Positions 7,473-16,249 of a DNA stretch of 64,000 bases are shown piece by piece (the stretch's first letter is position 1; the number at the start of each line of letters is the position of its first letter). The notes below the pieces were generated by a model. It saw nothing but the letters and a program-made list of their open reading frames with translations. It had not been told where the DNA came from and did not search any database. Both the position numbers and the translations under genes were made by a program. The DNA is taken from the NCBI GenBank assembly GCA_963555775.3, contig CAUVWY020000009.1, positions 186,001 through 250,000 on the forward strand. Reading direction: 5' to 3'. The DNA comes from JAJEDW01 sp963555775. Lineage in GTDB: Bacteria; Acidobacteriota; Terriglobia; 20CM-2-55-15.

Positions 7473-9065
7473 CTACCATCGAGCGAGATCTTCCCGATAG
7501 TATCTTGCCAGAGTCGGTCGTTCCAGGGTGTTGGGCTCGACCCCAACACGGGCCATGTCTGCATCGAAGTCGAAATTGGACAAGAACAGTTCCTTGTTCA
7601 GGTAACGCAGCCCCGGTAGAAATTGAACGCTGCCGGGATCGATCTGTTCCTCGGATGCGATGTGAAAGCCCCATTCGCCAAAGGAAGGGACGTAGGCGTG
7701 AAAAGAGATCACTTCCAGCCCCGCTTCTTCCATGCTTTTGCCGATGGACCAGTAGGCCTGACGCGTGTAATACGGGCTTGTCGCCTGCGCAATCACCACG
7801 CCTCCTGGAGCCAGATGCCTTCGAATCAGCTGGTACGCCTCGACCGAAAACAGTTTCGAGATTTCCTCTTCCCTCGGATCCGGGAGATCGATGATCACGA
7901 CCGAATAGGCTTCGTGTGCCCTTTGCAGAAAAGTAAACCCGTCCTCGTTAATCACCTGGACTCGCGCATGGCTCAGGGCGTTCTGGTTCAGATCGGTGAA
8001 GTAAAGATTACGTCTGGCCAGCGTCGTCATCGCAGGATCGAGGTCCACCAATTCAATTTTCTGCACGTCAGAATACCGGAGGATTTCGCGAACGGCGAGA
8101 CCGTCACCGCCACCGATGACCAGAACCCGGGCCCGGTTTCGCGACAGCGCCATTGCGGGGTGGACCAGAGCTTCGTGATACCGGTATTCGTCGGCTGAGG
8201 AAAACTGCAGATGCTCGTTCAAAAAGAGCCGGGTTTCGTCCTTCCACCGCGTCACCACAATCTTTTGATACTCGGTCTCGGTGCTGAACACCACGCGCCC
8301 TTCGTAGAGGGAATCTTCCCACCGATCCATCAGAGGTTGAGCTTGAATCGCGAATACGGCCAACACGACGGAAACAAGGACGCCCTGGACGACCAGGCGG
8401 CCCCGGTCTCTGGACGATAGTTGGGACCATACGGCCAGAAGAATGGCCGAACCGGCGCCAACGTTGAGGGCGCCGGCGAGCAGAGATGTGTGAAACGCTC
8501 CCAGAACCGGCAAACAGAAGAACGGAAAAAGAACCGCGGCGGCCAGAGCGCCGACATAATCGACCGCAAGTACGTTGGACAGGATAATCCGCAACGACCC
8601 GTGTCTTCTCAGGATTCTTGTCAGGAGCGGAATTTCCAGCCCGATCAGCGTGCCGATGATCAGGATGATGACAATCATCAGGTACTTGTAGACGCTGGTG
8701 TAGGCATTGGCGAGGTACAGAGCGGGCACGGTCAGACCTCCGAACAACCCGAGCCAGAGTTCCAACGCCACGAGCCGGCGGATCAATTTTTCGTGAACGG
8801 CCCTCGAGATCCACGAGCCCAGGCCCATCGCGAAGAGAAAGAATCCAATCGTGAGCGAGTATTGCTCGACGCTGTTTCCCAGGAAATACGACGAGATACT
8901 TCCAACCAGTAGCTCGTAGACGATTCCGCACGCCGCTGCGACAAAGATCGATGCGAGTATCAGGAACAGGCCCACCCTCGACAGTTTTGGCTCGCCGGAC
9001 TCGATCTGGTCGAACTTCAGATCGTTGGACGTGCGATCGCTGTCAGGTGTTTCGCTGATGCTCAT
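7473..9065 (-). CDS. Membrane-anchored polyamine aminopropyltransferase
   Basis: 530 residues. The N-terminal half (about 30-240) holds seven or so transmembrane helices. The C-terminal half is a spermidine-synthase fold with the SAM-type motif VIGGGDGLAVRE (about 315-325), the acidic ELVDLDPAM strand and the catalytic-loop region VVIIDLPDPREEE. In soluble enzymes the acid in this loop binds the amine. The substrate here may be a membrane amine or a polyamine. ATG 9065 overlaps the stop of the upstream oxidase gene (ATGA). It should use decarboxylated SAM from the nearby speD product. Confidence 0.88.
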   Translation of the reverse strand: MSISETPDSDRTSNDLKFDQIESGEPKLSRVGLFLILASIFVAAACGIVYELLVGSISSYFLGNSVEQYSLTIGFFLFAMGLGSWISRAVHEKLIRRLVALELWLGLFGGLTVPALYLANAYTSVYKYLMIVIILIIGTLIGLEIPLLTRILRRHGSLRIILSNVLAVDYVGALAAAVLFPFFCLPVLGAFHTSLLAGALNVGAGSAILLAVWSQLSSRDRGRLVVQGVLVSVVLAVFAIQAQPLMDRWEDSLYEGRVVFSTETEYQKIVVTRWKDETRLFLNEHLQFSSADEYRYHEALVHPAMALSRNRARVLVIGGGDGLAVREILRYSDVQKIELVDLDPAMTTLARRNLYFTDLNQNALSHARVQVINEDGFTFLQRAHEAYSVVIIDLPDPREEEISKLFSVEAYQLIRRHLAPGGVVIAQATSPYYTRQAYWSIGKSMEEAGLEVISFHAYVPSFGEWGFHIASEEQIDPGSVQFLPGLRYLNKELFLSNFDFDADMARVGVEPNTLERPTLARYYREDLARW

Positions 9066-10777
9066 TGCACTGTGTCCGTTTCTGCGGATAGACCTTTGAT
9101 GGACGATTCGAATGTTCGGCCGAGGCGCTCCAGAACCTGCTCGGCTGCCCGGATTCCAGAAAAACAGGCTTCTTCGAACAACGGAAGTCCCGTCGCGTCA
9201 CATGAGGCGAAATAGACGTTTCCGAACCGCTCCCTCCGAACGACGCTCTGGCGGCCCCATATGATTCCCGGGCGCGGCCGGATCATGGCGTGCCCCCACC
9301 GGTACACGTCGATGCGCGTAACGAATCGTTCCAGGTCCGGATGGGCCACCAGCAGGTCCTGCATGATCACGTTGACCCAGTAGGAATGTCCTTCTTCCAG
9401 AAGCTTTCGTCGTGCCAGGTCGATGTCCTCGACGAAGGGGAGATAGTAAACGAGGACCGATGGCTTCTCCCGGTAGGCTTGCCGGGTCTGGTGATCAGCG
9501 ACAACGTAGCCCAGGGCCTGGCTGCCGTAAAGCACATTGTCCCACGCGATCGAAACTTTGGCGTTTGTGGGTAACTCGTTCACGTGGACACTGGCGGTCA
9601 GCCAGGGGCTGTATTCGCAGGATTCGATCGCGTCAATCTGGGGCTGGGGCAATCCATCGATCAGGAAAGGCGCGGTATGGAGCTTGGAGGCATGGATTAC
9701 GGTTCGGGCCGAAATACTGCGATATGTCCGCGTGTTTGAATCGAAGTAGCCGACCCGAACCAGGGAACTACTGTCATCGATGCTGTCGATATCGTCGATC
9801 CGGAGCACCGTGCATCCGAGGCGGTATTGCGCGTCTGTCAGATCTCTGGCCAGGCCTTTTACCAGGAAACCGTTCCCCTCAGGCCACGTCAAGGTATCAG
9901 AGGGGTACTCTTTCCACAGCCGCTGGTCGTAGTATCGGCAGGCGAAGTAGTGAATGCCGGCCCAGGCCGACACGCTCGCCATCGTGCTCCCGTAATCGTC
10001 CCGGCACGCATAGTTGATCATCCAATCAAGCCGCGGCGAATTCCACCCTTTGGAGCGGACGTAGGATTCCATCGAAATCTCGTCGAGTTGCCGCACCTCT
10101 GTGTCTGTGGTGCTGTAGCTGAGGGGGAGGGCGAATGCACGCCGGCCGTCAAAACCGCGGTACAGCGTCCAGGTCAGCATGTCGTCCTCGAAGGAAAGGA
10201 TGGCCTCGCGGTCCTCGGTGGAGGCTCCGTTCAGCAGATCCCATTCGATCCATCGTCCGTCCATGAAGAGACGTTCGGTGGGCCATCGCAGGATATGCCG
10301 TTCGGGAATGTTCGGCCGGCCGTCCTCGTCGTAGCCTTCGATTATGCCCAGGTCGGACAGGACTTCTTTGACGCAATCCGCTTCCGCTGGCGGAATATTG
10401 ATGTAGTGTGCCGCCCATGGGAATTCGCCACCCTCCGCGCTTCCCGATGCAGACGTACCTCCAAGCCAGGGTTCCAGTTCGAGCAGGATGAAGTTGTCCA
10501 GTCCGGCTTTTTTCAGTTTCCAGGCCGCACACAGTCCCGAAACGCCACCTCCAACGATGGCGACGTCATAGGCCGGCGCATCAGGAGAGGGAAACCGGTC
10601 ACGCGGGTGAGGTTCGCGAAGAAGATGCCCCGCCTGCTGACCCCCGCCCACGATCTGCCCCGGAATGTTGAAGGCCCCCCGTGGCGGAGTGCCGGAGTTC
10701 CAGCACGACCCGACGACCGTCAGAAGACTGCCGGCCGCCGAAAGCCGAAGGAAGCGACGGCGTGTGAAGGACGACAT
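9062..10777 (-). CDS. Tat-exported FAD-dependent amine-oxidase-like protein
   Basis: 571 residues. The N-terminus has a twin-arginine signal (RRRFLRLSAAGSLL) followed by VVGSC, a possible lipobox, so it may be a Tat-exported lipoprotein. The FAD dinucleotide motif VAIVGGGVSGLCAAW lies at about 70-85, followed by ELEPWLGGTSASG. The end has the typical FAD-closing block (YFASCDATGLPLFEEACFSGIRAAEQVL). It resembles flavin amine oxidases and phytoene-desaturase-like enzymes. Its place between pspA and an aminopropyltransferase suggests polyamine oxidation outside the cytoplasmic membrane, but this is inference. The start lies 13 bp after pspA. Confidence 0.78.
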   Translation of the reverse strand: MSSFTRRRFLRLSAAGSLLTVVGSCWNSGTPPRGAFNIPGQIVGGGQQAGHLLREPHPRDRFPSPDAPAYDVAIVGGGVSGLCAAWKLKKAGLDNFILLELEPWLGGTSASGSAEGGEFPWAAHYINIPPAEADCVKEVLSDLGIIEGYDEDGRPNIPERHILRWPTERLFMDGRWIEWDLLNGASTEDREAILSFEDDMLTWTLYRGFDGRRAFALPLSYSTTDTEVRQLDEISMESYVRSKGWNSPRLDWMINYACRDDYGSTMASVSAWAGIHYFACRYYDQRLWKEYPSDTLTWPEGNGFLVKGLARDLTDAQYRLGCTVLRIDDIDSIDDSSSLVRVGYFDSNTRTYRSISARTVIHASKLHTAPFLIDGLPQPQIDAIESCEYSPWLTASVHVNELPTNAKVSIAWDNVLYGSQALGYVVADHQTRQAYREKPSVLVYYLPFVEDIDLARRKLLEEGHSYWVNVIMQDLLVAHPDLERFVTRIDVYRWGHAMIRPRPGIIWGRQSVVRRERFGNVYFASCDATGLPLFEEACFSGIRAAEQVLERLGRTFESSIKGLSAETDTVQ

Positions 10778-10790
10778 TGCCGAATGATTC

Positions 10791-11492
10791 TCAGATGCCC
10801 ATTTTCTTCTTCAGCTCAGCCAGCGAGTCGCTGGTCTCGGCCGAACTGGGTGCGGCAAGGGTTCTGTCGATCTCCTGGTCCAGCGTGACGCTGGAGTCGG
10901 TCATTTCTCCGTAGGCCTCGGCAAGCGACTCCTCCTCCATCACTTTGTCCTTCATCCTTTCCAGTAGTGCAATCGTACTGGAAGAGTCCACGCTCGACAT
11001 CTGCTGGTTGATCTTCCGCATTGATGTGGCGGTCTTGGCACGTGCTCTTAATGTCACCAACTCGGTCTCGAAGCGGCTGATTGTTTCCTTCAGCGTTTGA
11101 ACCTTTGCCTGGAGCTGATCTCCCATAGCTTTCTGCTGCTCGTAATCCTTCTTCAAGGTGCCTGAGCGTTCCAAAGCCTCCTGCTTTTTGTTCAAGGCCT
11201 CGGTTGCCAGACGTTCCGCGTCGGCTTCGGGCAGATCCCCGCTCTTCATTTTCTGGAGAAGAAGCATTGCTTTTCTCTCATAATCCTTCGCAAGCTTTTT
11301 CCCGTCGTCCGAGTCTTTCTTGAGACGAATTGCGATCGCCTTGACTTGCGCCAGACTCTGCATGGAGCCCTGCAAGTCTTTCTTCAGGTCGCGAATGCCC
11401 TGTTCGCTCATCTTGATCGGGTCCTCAAGCTTATCCGCCACAGAATGTGCCTGGGACTGCACGTTCTTGAAAATCCTTTGAAAAAATCCCAT
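10791..11492 (-). CDS. pspA: PspA/IM30 membrane-stress protein
   Basis: 233 residues, almost all helical and coiled coil, with the amphipathic N-terminal helix (MGFFQRIFKNVQSQAHSVADKLEDP) that binds stressed membrane, the long central hairpin of heptads (about 25-145) and a short C-terminal helix (ELKKKMGI). PspA is an ESCRT-III-like protein that coats damaged inner membrane. The AAA regulator PspF and PspBC are absent from the window, as in many non-enterobacterial systems. It sits 3 bp from the DUF2170 gene, so the two are cotranslated. Confidence 0.93.
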   Translation of the reverse strand: MGFFQRIFKNVQSQAHSVADKLEDPIKMSEQGIRDLKKDLQGSMQSLAQVKAIAIRLKKDSDDGKKLAKDYERKAMLLLQKMKSGDLPEADAERLATEALNKKQEALERSGTLKKDYEQQKAMGDQLQAKVQTLKETISRFETELVTLRARAKTATSMRKINQQMSSVDSSSTIALLERMKDKVMEEESLAEAYGEMTDSSVTLDQEIDRTLAAPSSAETSDSLAELKKKMGI

Positions 11493-11495
11493 TGG

Positions 11496-11909
11496 TCAGC
11501 TCCCGTCAGACTGTCGGTGATTAAATTCCAGAAACTCTGGGCCGTTTTCGGCCAGGGCAAGCTCCAGCGACCGAATAGATCCTTCCAACTCGTTACGATC
11601 CAGGTTTTCCAGCTGCAAGGTATCGCGGAAAAGGACACGGCTGCCTTTTTCGTTGTCGAGCACAAACGCCCCATGGACCATCGTTCGGTTCATCTGGAGG
11701 AGGCGTCTGAAGAAATCTCCAGCATCCTCGGGGACGTCCATGATGTGTTGTTCGAGGATAACGATCGGTGGTTCGCAGTCAATGATCAGGTTGTGAATCC
11801 CATTTTCATCATCCTCTACGACGACCAACTCTTCGGCTTCATCCTCACTGACGATCTTCAGATCGATATCGAGCAGATAGCCCTTCACCAAATCCAGGTT
11901 CTCGGACAT
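11496..11909 (-). CDS. DUF2170 (YjfI-type) protein
   Basis: 137-residue acidic protein. It has the YbjN-like alpha/beta pattern of DUF2170: LVKGYLLDIDLKIVSEDEAEELVVVED, a hydrophobic strand NLIIDCEPPIVILEQHIMDVP, then MNRTMVHGAFVLDN and a C-terminal helix pair. No signal peptide. In Escherichia coli the homologue YjfI lies beside the PspA-like YjfJ, and the same pairing is seen here with a 3-bp gap to pspA. It is likely a soluble accessory of the PspA polymer. The activity is unknown. Confidence 0.85.
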   Translation of the reverse strand: MSENLDLVKGYLLDIDLKIVSEDEAEELVVVEDDENGIHNLIIDCEPPIVILEQHIMDVPEDAGDFFRRLLQMNRTMVHGAFVLDNEKGSRVLFRDTLQLENLDRNELEGSIRSLELALAENGPEFLEFNHRQSDGS

Positions 11910-11911
11910 GT

Positions 11912-12364
11912 TTACTTCTCCTGTCTGTTTGTCTCGGTCTGGGACCGCTTCCGCAGTCGCTCGTAAGCGCCGTTCAACCGTTCGGTCAGTTCACCGGCAA
12001 TTTTCCGTTTCTCAAGATCTTTCGAATGCAGATCCGGGTGGTATTTCCGCAACAGTCGTATCCATGCTTTTCGAACCGTGGCCTTGTCGGAACCATAAGC
12101 TACCTCCAGGTCGGCGTAAAGCGCAGCCAACTCCGGATCAACGTTGCTGGCTTTCGATTCGGTATATCGGCGACCGTGGCCCCTCCCCAGGGTTCGAGTC
12201 TGACTTTGCCGTCGGCCTGACGTATCAGCGTGAATTCGTCCGCTCGAGCCAGAATGAATCCGGGCTCGAATAAAGCGGATCACGCGGGTCACCAGTTCCA
12301 ACGATTCCACTCCTGGATAGAAAGCGGGTTTTCCACGACGATCTAGCACACTCATCAGAATCAT
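11912..12364 (-). CDS. J-domain co-chaperone, first gene of the operon
   Basis: 150 residues. The C-terminal 70 form a J domain: helix II (KATVRKAWIRLLRKY), the HPD motif in KYHPDLHSKD near residue 120, and helix III (ERLNGAYERLRKR). The N-terminal half is Arg/Gly/Ser-rich and probably disordered. There is no Zn-finger or substrate-binding domain, so it would recruit DnaK to a specific client, perhaps the PspA assembly. It is the promoter-proximal gene of the eight-gene minus-strand operon and lies 2 bp from DUF2170. Confidence 0.82.
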   Translation of the reverse strand: MILMSVLDRRGKPAFYPGVESLELVTRVIRFIRARIHSGSSGRIHADTSGRRQSQTRTLGRGHGRRYTESKASNVDPELAALYADLEVAYGSDKATVRKAWIRLLRKYHPDLHSKDLEKRKIAGELTERLNGAYERLRKRSQTETNRQEK

Positions 12365-12434
12365 AACTCAATAGGTTATATTTGGCGGGATTGGCACAGA
12401 CCTGGTTCGTCAGTGAAGGAGTGATTCGAAAACA
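12365..12434. promoter_or_regulatory. Divergent promoter region of the stress operon and channel
   Basis: Only 70 bp separate the J-domain start (minus) and the channel start (plus), so both promoters overlap here. An AT-rich block (aactcaataggttatattt) is the obvious candidate for -10 elements on either strand, for example TATGAT reading left near 12366. On the plus strand GAAGGAG (12415-12421) is a good ribosome site for the channel. I see no convincing sigma-54 site. Confidence 0.45.
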
Positions 12435-13490
12435 ATGCTCAGGCTGATCATGGAACTGTTCCGGCGCTTCAGGGCGGCAAGGCACGGCGAAATCCTGAAG
12501 GTAATCCTTTTGTTTTTCGCTCTGATCGTTCTGGGAGCGGTGGGTTATAAACATTTCGAGGGTGCTGTCAGGCCCGATCTGTCTTGGGGCGATGCCATCT
12601 GGTGGTCGATCGTCACCATGACCACGGTAGGATACGGAGACTATTTCCCAACGACCTTCTACGGTCGTTACCTGGTGGCCATTCCCGTGATGTTTGTTGG
12701 CATTGGCATCCTGGGTTACCTGCTGTCGGTAATGGCAACGACCTTGATTGAGTCGCGGTCAAAGGAGTTGAAGGGCATGACAGACCTCCGTCTTGAATCC
12801 CATGTAATCGTAGTTAATTTCCAGCATGAAGGGCGGAATATAGAGATCGTGAAGGAGTTGCGAGAGGACTCCAAGACTCGGGACCTTGCAATCGTGTTGG
12901 TCGACGACCACCTCGACGAACTGCCGCCCGAATTGGCGAAACTGGGTGTCCGTTTTGTGAAGGGCAACCCATCGAGGGAAAGTGTCCTGCGCCGTGCATG
13001 TGTCGACAAGGCACGGTACGCGATCATTCTTGCCTCCGACGTAGACCCGGTGCGTGCCGACGACCACACTCTGGCCGCGGTGCTCACCATCGAATCGATC
13101 AACCCCAAGGTCTTCACCGTTGCCGAGTGCCTCGATTCTGAGCGTGTGGAATTGATGCGCCGATCCGGATGCGACAGCGTGGTCTGCGTGGCCGGTCTTG
13201 CATCGTCGTTCCTGGTTCAGGAGGTATGCGATCCCGGCATGCACGCGGTGGTCAACGAACTGATGTCCAACAGATTTGGTCAGCAGGTCTACATCGTACC
13301 GGTTGAGCAGATGCGAACCTGGGAATTTTCCGAGCTGCAGGCACATCTTTCAGAAAAAGGCTGCATGGTGTTGGGGGTTCAGCGTGGCGACCGGGCACTG
13401 CTCAACCCGGGGAATACCTTCAAGATCGAAGCCAGTGATCACGCCATCTGTATGGGGCCACAGAGGCCCACGCCAGTCTTGATCTCCTAG
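12435..13490 (+). CDS. Ion channel with TrkA-N regulatory domain
   Basis: 351 residues. Two transmembrane helices (about 21-37 and 74-95) flank a pore loop with the potassium selectivity filter TVGYGD at 64-69. The rest is a cytoplasmic RCK/TrkA-N module: a Rossmann start HVIVVNFQHEGRN near 110, then SVLRRACVDKARYAIILASD, and a C-terminal half through residue 340. The layout is that of prokaryotic MthK/Kch-like channels. It is divergent from the PspA operon, and a potassium channel of this type is a known neighbour of PspA-polyamine gene sets. It converges with the M50 gene, overlapping it by 4 bp. Confidence 0.88.
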   Translation: MLRLIMELFRRFRAARHGEILKVILLFFALIVLGAVGYKHFEGAVRPDLSWGDAIWWSIVTMTTVGYGDYFPTTFYGRYLVAIPVMFVGIGILGYLLSVMATTLIESRSKELKGMTDLRLESHVIVVNFQHEGRNIEIVKELREDSKTRDLAIVLVDDHLDELPPELAKLGVRFVKGNPSRESVLRRACVDKARYAIILASDVDPVRADDHTLAAVLTIESINPKVFTVAECLDSERVELMRRSGCDSVVCVAGLASSFLVQEVCDPGMHAVVNELMSNRFGQQVYIVPVEQMRTWEFSELQAHLSEKGCMVLGVQRGDRALLNPGNTFKIEASDHAICMGPQRPTPVLIS

Positions 13491-14233
13491 CCTTCGGTCG
13501 CCGGTGACTGCGTCTTGGTATGCTTCCAGAACGCGGATAGACCTAAGACCAGAACGCCCACAGAGATTGCTCCGCAGACAACACCCCAGAACCAATATGG
13601 CAAGAACAGTAGATCTGCCAGTTGTGCAACGTCGGAAGGCATGGCACCCTCACTGGTCATCGCGGTTCTGGTGAACAGATAGTCTGCTCGCGAGAAAACA
13701 CTCAGCGCCATTTGTACGGCCAGAACCGCGGCCGTGCACTGAGCGATTCCCGTGCCAAAGCGTTTACCGGCATAGATAAGACTCCCGCCCACTGTTCCGA
13801 CGAAAACAAGTCCGAAGACATTACGTATGACCAGGGCGCATGCCGTAAGCATGAGTGCTCCGAACACCATCATTGCGATCTGTGCAAGGCGCGCGCGGGC
13901 GGACAACCAGAACAACACGGCTCCGGCCACTGCCGGCCCTATGAGCCCACCCGCTGCCGTGGCCGCAAGGCTTAGCCGGCCAGCGGCGCCTCCTATCATT
14001 GCGACCCCGGAGCCGTTGGCGTAGAGGCGAAAAGAGTCGAACTCCAGGCCGACCAACATCGCCGTCAGTCCGTGACCCATTTCGTGTGCCAGAGTTGACA
14101 AGAGAAGCATCGGATATCCCACAACTCCGCCGAAGGGAAGCACGGGCAACAAGATGCAGATCAATGTGGCTGTAACCAACGCCACTCTGGCGCGCACGCG
14201 CTCTGATTTTCGAAGGTTTATTTGATCTCGCAC
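13487..14233 (-). CDS. M50-type membrane metalloprotease
   Basis: About 248 residues from GTG 14233, which has AAGGA eight bases upstream. An ATG at 14371 would add an unlikely 46-residue extension. The zinc motif HEMGH follows a first hydrophobic stretch, and about seven more hydrophobic segments follow, as in the peptidase M50B-like family. The second metal-ligand motif is not obvious to me. Site-2-type proteases often release membrane-bound regulators, so a role in signalling membrane stress to the adjoining PspA/channel genes is possible but inferred. The 3' ends of this gene and the channel overlap. Confidence 0.75.
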   Translation of the reverse strand: MRDQINLRKSERVRARVALVTATLICILLPVLPFGGVVGYPMLLLSTLAHEMGHGLTAMLVGLEFDSFRLYANGSGVAMIGGAAGRLSLAATAAGGLIGPAVAGAVLFWLSARARLAQIAMMVFGALMLTACALVIRNVFGLVFVGTVGGSLIYAGKRFGTGIAQCTAAVLAVQMALSVFSRADYLFTRTAMTSEGAMPSDVAQLADLLFLPYWFWGVVCGAISVGVLVLGLSAFWKHTKTQSPATEG

Positions 14234-14429
14234 GACGGTTGTCCTTCGCCAAAATCCGTCCGAAGATCCCAAGGCGGGGGAATCTTGATGGATTGCACAA
14301 TGGATTGGTAATTCGTCATATGCAGGCCGAGTCGGAGCGTTGTCCCGAGCGATGCAGGTTCGGCGGGACAAGCTGGGCGCCGCTTGAATGCTCGCACGTG
14401 TCCCTGGCGAATTCCCAATGAATCAAACA

Positions 14430-14576
14430 CTGACTCGGATTTCTTGCCGCTTGAGCGAGCCATTCATGACAGGTGAACGGTGGCGTGCCTATGACGGCGG
14501 CGCAAGCCCTGGTTTTCTTGCGCGGACACGCTGCACGCTCGCGAACCTCTGGTGAATATCTATTCGGTCTTCCCAT
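14430..14576 (-). pseudogene. IS3-family OrfA remnant
   Basis: ATG 14576 opens MGRPNRYSPEVRERA, the standard beginning of an IS3-group OrfA. After that the sequence is shortened and degraded: AAVIGTPPFTCHEWLAQAAR still recalls the KIGCTPETLRKWVRQA helix-turn-helix end. No OrfB or inverted repeats remain. The rest of 14234-14757 shows no gene. The AT-rich part around 14700-14745 could hold the kinase promoter. Confidence 0.5.
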
Positions 14577-14757
14577 GACACCAATCCTCTCAAGAAATGG
14601 AGTCTCCGGAAAACCCGGGGCGATTCAGTCTGAGACCACCAGAAAGGAAACTCTGACGACAATCCTCCGGGTTGACAGTTTGATTGCTTCCAACCCCCTC
14701 GTTTCGTAGTATTTACCCCAGCCTAAGGGAATAGCTCAAAACATAACGGGGTGCGGT

Positions 14758-15594
14758 GTGTCTCTCGCGGAAGGAACCCGACTCGGCCCATACGAAATCA
14801 AGGCGCAGATTGGCGCAGGCGGTATGGGAGAGGTGTATCGCGCTACGGACACCCGTCTGGACCGCACGGTAGCCATCAAAGTCCTACCCGAACACCTCGC
14901 AGACGACCCCCAACGTCGGCAACGCTTCGAGCGTGAAGCCAAGGCCGTCAGCAGCCTGAACCACCCTCATATCTGCACGCTCCACGACGTGGGGGAGCAA
15001 GACGGCATCCACTACCTCGTCATGGAATTGGTGGAGGGCGACACGCTGCAACAGCGGTTGGAGAAGGGCCGCCTGCCGCTCGATCAGGCTCTCGAATACG
15101 CCATCCAGATCGCCGACGCACTGGACAAAGCCCATCGGCAGGGTGTGGTCCATCGGGATCTCAAACCCGGCAACATCATGATCACGAAGTCAGCGGGCGT
15201 GAAGTTGCTCGACTTCGGACTGGCGAAGCTCAAGAGCGACGACGCGCAGGTTTCTCCGCTGTCGCAGATGCCGACGCAGGACCCGTCCGCGCCACTGACC
15301 GCCGAAGGCACAATCATCGGCACGCTCCAGTACATGGCACCCGAGCAGTTGGAAGGCAAGGAAGCCGATGCCCGGACGGACATCTTTGCGTTCGGTGCGG
15401 TTGTGTACGAGATGGTGACCGGGAAGAAGGCGTTTGAGGGTGCGAGTCAGGCAAGTTTGATTCACTCGATCATGGGAGTCGATCCGCCGTCGATGGCTGA
15501 GCTTCAGACCATGACGCCATCGTCGCTGGATCACATCGTAACGACATGCCTCGACAAAGACCCCGATATGCGGTGGCAGACGGCAGCCGATTGA
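14758..15594 (+). pseudogene. Ser/Thr protein kinase, truncated by IS3-C
   Basis: GTG 14758 starts a Pkn2-type kinase domain: glycine loop GAGGMG (19-24), Lys41 in VAIK, HRDLKPGN (132-139), DFG (152-154), APE (194-196) and the C-lobe DPDMRWQTAAD. The opening SLAEGTRLGPYEI is typical of acidobacterial kinases, which usually continue to 700-900 residues with a transmembrane helix and TolB/WD40 or TPR repeats. Here IS3-C begins at 15592 and supplies the stop. The kinase domain is almost complete and may still be active as a soluble protein, but the sensor half is lost. Confidence 0.85.
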
Positions 15595-15657
15595 GGTGGC
15601 CCCGGAAAATCGGGCAGTTGTTTAAGGTGTATTTCACCGACTGAGGAGGGATACGCG

Positions 15658-15975
15658 ATGACGAAGAGACGCAGGTTTTCTGGGGAGTTGAAAGCGAAGG
15701 TCGCGCTGGAAGCGCTTCGGGGCGATCGGACGCTGCAGGAGATTGCCTCGAAGCACCAGGTTCATCCGAACCAGGTGAGCACATGGAAGCGCCAGGCGAT
15801 GGAAGGGCTTGGCGAGATGTTCTCGAACGGTGTGGAACGCCGGCGGCGGGATCATGAAAGCGAGGTTCGTGAGCTTCACGCCAAGATCGGCGAATTGACG
15901 GTGGAGCGGGATTTTTTGTCCGAGGGTCCGGTCGATGAGCCGGGCCGCGCGCCGGGCGATGGTGAGGCGCCCTGA
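15658..15975 (+). CDS. IS3-family OrfA (element C), frameshifted end
   Basis: 105 residues. An HTH region (MTKRRRFSGELKAKVALEAL, then LQEIASKHQVHPNQVSTWKRQ) is followed by a zipper helix ending at ERDFL. The normal family ending would be SRGSGR and a stop at the TGA in ATGA 15935-15938. One missing C after ttgtcc lets this copy read on to 15975. A ribosome site (GAGGAGGG) lies just upstream of ATG 15658. Confidence 0.75.
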   Translation: MTKRRRFSGELKAKVALEALRGDRTLQEIASKHQVHPNQVSTWKRQAMEGLGEMFSNGVERRRRDHESEVRELHAKIGELTVERDFLSEGPVDEPGRAPGDGEAP

Positions 15976-16063
15976 CCCGGAACTGAGCTTGAGTCGTCAA
16001 TGCCGTTTGCTGTCGATCGGGCGCTCCTGGCTCTATTACACGCCCCAGGGCGAGAGCGCGGAG
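15935..16063 (+). pseudogene. IS3-family OrfB N-terminal stub (element C)
   Basis: ATG 15935 opens MSRAARRAMVRRPDPELSLS, then the OrfB start motif RQCRLLSIGRSSWLYYTPQGESAE. The frame is cut at 16063 by the end of IS3-A copy 2. The catalytic domain is absent. Confidence 0.65.
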
Positions 16064-16158
16064 TGAGGGTCTCCCCATTCTTTAGACAGGAAATTCCCGA
16101 TTTTAAGGTGGATCGCTGCTGCCCGGAAATAGGTTGATTGTGATGCGTTCCCGCCGTC

Positions 16159-16248
16159 GGGCCTGTGGGAAATGCGGCGAAGCCGAGCGGCTTGTGGGAA
16201 TCCGCGTTGTTTGCGGATTTCCATAGACGCGTCATTTTTCACAGGCCC
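16159..16248 (-). repeat. Three-way-junction palindrome after orfB (instance 2)
   Basis: Same sequence as instance 1 (3317-3406), carried by the second copy of element A. It lies directly after the orfB stop codon at 16250-16252. Confidence 0.75.
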
Positions 16249-16249
16249 C

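Larger units (their letters stand above)
15592..16063 (+). mobile_element. IS3-family element C, left part only
   Basis: The left end tgaggtggccccgg (15592) follows the last kinase codon. orfA and the first 43 codons of orfB are present, then IS3-A copy 2 begins at 16064 and the remaining 0.9 kb or so of element C is missing from its other side. This points to a deletion rather than a simple insertion of A into C. Confidence 0.75.

Noticed and set aside
12395..12412. ttggcacagacctggtt as a sigma-54 promoter for the channel
   Set aside because: The -24 part (ttggcac) fits, but the -12 GC element is missing (tggtt instead of ttgc) and no sigma-54 activator gene is near.
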